6,880 nucleotides of DNA from Chlamydiota bacterium (GTDB taxonomy: Bacteria; Auribacterota; UBA3054; B51-G9). Location: contig QMOL01000157.1 of assembly GCA_003648225.1 (NCBI GenBank), positions 1 through 6,880 of the forward strand, written 5' to 3'. Below the pieces are notes generated by a model. The model was not told the origin of the DNA. It worked only from the letters and a program-made list of their open reading frames with translations, and did not search any database. Position 1 is the stretch's first letter. Every line of letters starts with the position of its first letter. Below are positions 5,052-6,880 of the stretch, one piece after another. The translations under genes were made by a program, and so were the position numbers.

Positions 5052-6880
5052 ATGAAAATCAATTTGTTACTATTATTTTTCTTTTTTTCGGCAATTCTGT
5101 GTTCTAATAGGATATGTTACGCAAATGTTGTCATATGTGAAATCCTCGCGAAAAATGAATCGGGAATTCAAGCCGAAGACGGTGAACGCTATGACTGGAT
5201 AGAACTTTACAATGACAGCGATTCTGCTGTGAATTTGCAAAACTGGTATTTGACGGATAACAGCAATGATTTATTTAAATGGGCATTTCCTAAAATGACA
5301 TTTAACGCGCGGGAATTCTTGCTTATTTTTGCTTCCGGTTTGGATAAAACGAATGATCCTGCTTTTCTGCACACAAATTTTAAACTCTCCGCGGATGGCG
5401 AGTATTTAGGATTGATTTATTCAGATGAAACAAATATTATAGACCAAATAGCTCCCTCGTTTCCGCCTTTACAGGCAGATGAATCTTACGGCATTCCAAT
5501 GGAAAGGACTGATACGCTTTTACTTGGGCATGATGCGTCTGTGAAAGTTCTTATCCCGCAAAATGACACTCTCGGCGATACATGGAAAGCAGAAGTTTTT
5601 GATGACAGCGGATGGATTCAGGGAACAATGGCTGTCGGTTATGAACGCGGATCAGATTACACTCCGCTTATCAATACCGATGTTACCGCGATGCACAATG
5701 TAATGGAAAGCTGTTATATGCGTTCATATTTTTTGGTTACAAATATCAGTGAAATATTAAGCGTTAAATTAAATGTGAAGTATGATGACGGATTTGTCGC
5801 TTTTATTAACGGTAAGGAAGTTGCTAATGCGAATAAACCGTCACCGCTGTTATGGAATTCCGGCGCTGTATTTCCTCATGGTGACCCTGCCCCTTATGAA
5901 CAGTTTTCTGTTCCGGGTTTGCCGATGAATCTTCTTCATATCGGGACGAACACCTTAGCGATTCAGGGATTGAATTATTATAAAACGAGTTCTGATTTTC
6001 TCATTGAGCCGCAGGTGGTTTTACAACAGGCGGAAATTATTTCGTATAATAAAACAGTGCTCGATGAAACGACACCGCAGGCAGTTAATTCAGGTGAGTT
6101 AATTATTCCGCCTCCGGGAGTTATTCCTGATATTTATATTAACGAAATTATGGTTAGAAACAGCAGAAGCGTTTTCGATGAAACATTGAATTATGAGCGG
6201 GACTGGTTTGAACTTTATAATGCTGAACCGACAAATATTAATCTCAGCGGATATTTTTTGACCGATGATCCAAACATTCAAAGGAAATGGACAATTCCTT
6301 CCGGTACGGAAATTCCCGCCGGCGGATTTCTTTTGTTTTGGGCTGATAATGACGATGCAGCACCAAATCATTGTAACTTCAGCCTGGGCTTAAGTGGAGA
6401 AACAATCGTTTTGTCAACCCCGGCAACACAAATTGTTGACAGTGTTTCTTACGGAACCATTCCGCCGGATATCTCTAAAGGTCGTTTTCCAGACGGAGGA
6501 ACAAACTGGTATTTTTACGAAAAATCAACACCGAATGAATCAAACGGAGCACCCGGGATTTTAGGTATCAGTGAGCAATTGAATCCACCGGTATTTTCTT
6601 TTGAAGGTGGAATACGCACAAATAACTTTTACCTTTCTGTTTCTAATTCCGAGCCGGGAACAGTTGTTCATTACACTTTAGACGGTTCAATCCCAACAGC
6701 TTCTTCGCCTGTTTTTCCTGAACAAATAAAAATTGTCGTTGAGTATGGCCGCCTTCTTTTTGCTGATAATTTCGGTCGCGATTTCGATTTCGCCGGAAAT
6801 TATAATACTACAATAAATCATTATGGAAGGTATGACGAAGCAGGCAGATTTAACGGATTACACAGAGAGATAAATTATTC
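5052..6880 (+). CDS. Secreted multidomain lamin-tail-domain protein, 3' end beyond the window
   Basis: An open frame of 609 codons with no stop before the window ends. Residues 1-24 are a signal peptide (Lys, a Leu/Phe-rich core, then CYA before Asn25; signal peptidase I type, no lipobox), so the product is exported. A first lamin-tail domain covers about 25-145 (YDWIELYNDSD, NLQNWYLTDN). A beta-sandwich, galactose-binding-like domain follows at about 165-325 (TWKAEVFDDSGW, VGYERGSDY, VKYDDGFVAFING, TNTLAIQGLN). A second lamin-tail domain lies at about 357-500 (INEIMVRN, DWFELYN, GYFLTDD, GGFLLFWAD). A chitobiase-C-like domain starts near 512 (VHYTLDGSIPTASSPVF, 539-555). This set often precedes a CotH-kinase or further lamin-tail modules in surface proteins of Planctomycetota-like bacteria; what follows here is outside the window. 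From about residue 561 the sequence stops resembling the chitobiase fold. The ATG at 5052 is right for the signal peptide; no Shine-Dalgarno sequence is seen. The role is inferred to be binding or adhesion at the cell surface, not catalysis by the visible part. Confidence 0.88.
   Translation, partial: MKINLLLLFFFFSAILCSNRICYANVVICEILAKNESGIQAEDGERYDWIELYNDSDSAVNLQNWYLTDNSNDLFKWAFPKMTFNAREFLLIFASGLDKTNDPAFLHTNFKLSADGEYLGLIYSDETNIIDQIAPSFPPLQADESYGIPMERTDTLLLGHDASVKVLIPQNDTLGDTWKAEVFDDSGWIQGTMAVGYERGSDYTPLINTDVTAMHNVMESCYMRSYFLVTNISEILSVKLNVKYDDGFVAFINGKEVANANKPSPLLWNSGAVFPHGDPAPYEQFSVPGLPMNLLHIGTNTLAIQGLNYYKTSSDFLIEPQVVLQQAEIISYNKTVLDETTPQAVNSGELIIPPPGVIPDIYINEIMVRNSRSVFDETLNYERDWFELYNAEPTNINLSGYFLTDDPNIQRKWTIPSGTEIPAGGFLLFWADNDDAAPNHCNFSLGLSGETIVLSTPATQIVDSVSYGTIPPDISKGRFPDGGTNWYFYEKSTPNESNGAPGILGISEQLNPPVFSFEGGIRTNNFYLSVSNSEPGTVVHYTLDGSIPTASSPVFPEQIKIVVEYGRLLFADNFGRDFDFAGNYNTTINHYGRYDEAGRFNGLHREINY

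Noticed and set aside
1..6880. A new multi-gene system such as defence or secondary metabolism
   Set aside because: The five genes belong to unrelated known families, lie on both strands with convergent and divergent junctions and a large gap, and show no shared operon structure.

Overview
This is a moderately AT-rich bacterial segment (roughly 40% GC by eye). It holds five protein genes, two of them cut by the window edges, and no RNA genes. From left to right it carries: the C-terminal part of a tail-specific (S41/Prc-type) protease on +; a small stand-alone ABC ATPase on +; a NodU/CmcH/TobZ-type carbamoyltransferase on -; a repeat-filled 418-bp gap; an ADP-sugar/ADP-ribose-type Nudix hydrolase on -; and a secreted lamin-tail-domain protein on + that runs off the right end.

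The organism cannot be named from the sequence. A large secreted protein with two lamin-tail domains, an intervening galactose-binding-like domain and a chitobiase-C-like domain is an architecture I associate with Planctomycetota, Verrucomicrobiota, Lentisphaerota and related candidate phyla, so an uncultured member of that broad group is my best guess. None of the four visible start codons has a recognisable Shine-Dalgarno sequence. At least one promoter is close to the sigma-70 consensus (TTGACT, 17 bp, TATAAT), which argues against a Bacteroidota-type promoter system.

Layout: the protease and ABC gene are co-directional, separated by 84 bp that contain a 7-bp tandem array which also supplies the protease stop codon. 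The ABC gene and the carbamoyltransferase converge on an inverted repeat (1948-1990) that could end both transcripts. The carbamoyltransferase and Nudix genes point the same way, but the 418-bp gap between them holds several short-period repeat patches and hairpins and no gene. The Nudix and lamin-tail genes diverge from a 191-bp region with a clear promoter for the right-hand gene and a 12-bp inverted repeat shared by both -10 regions.

The genes do not form an evident pathway. They look like unrelated housekeeping or accessory functions: envelope proteolysis, an unassigned ATPase, O-carbamoylation of a small molecule or glycan, nucleotide-sugar turnover, and a surface or secreted protein. 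I see no convincing new multi-gene system. The most interesting signals are the repeat-rich intergenic DNA, the plant-NUDX14-like Nudix protein, the shared divergent promoter sequence, and the abrupt change in the last 150 bases of the lamin-tail gene.
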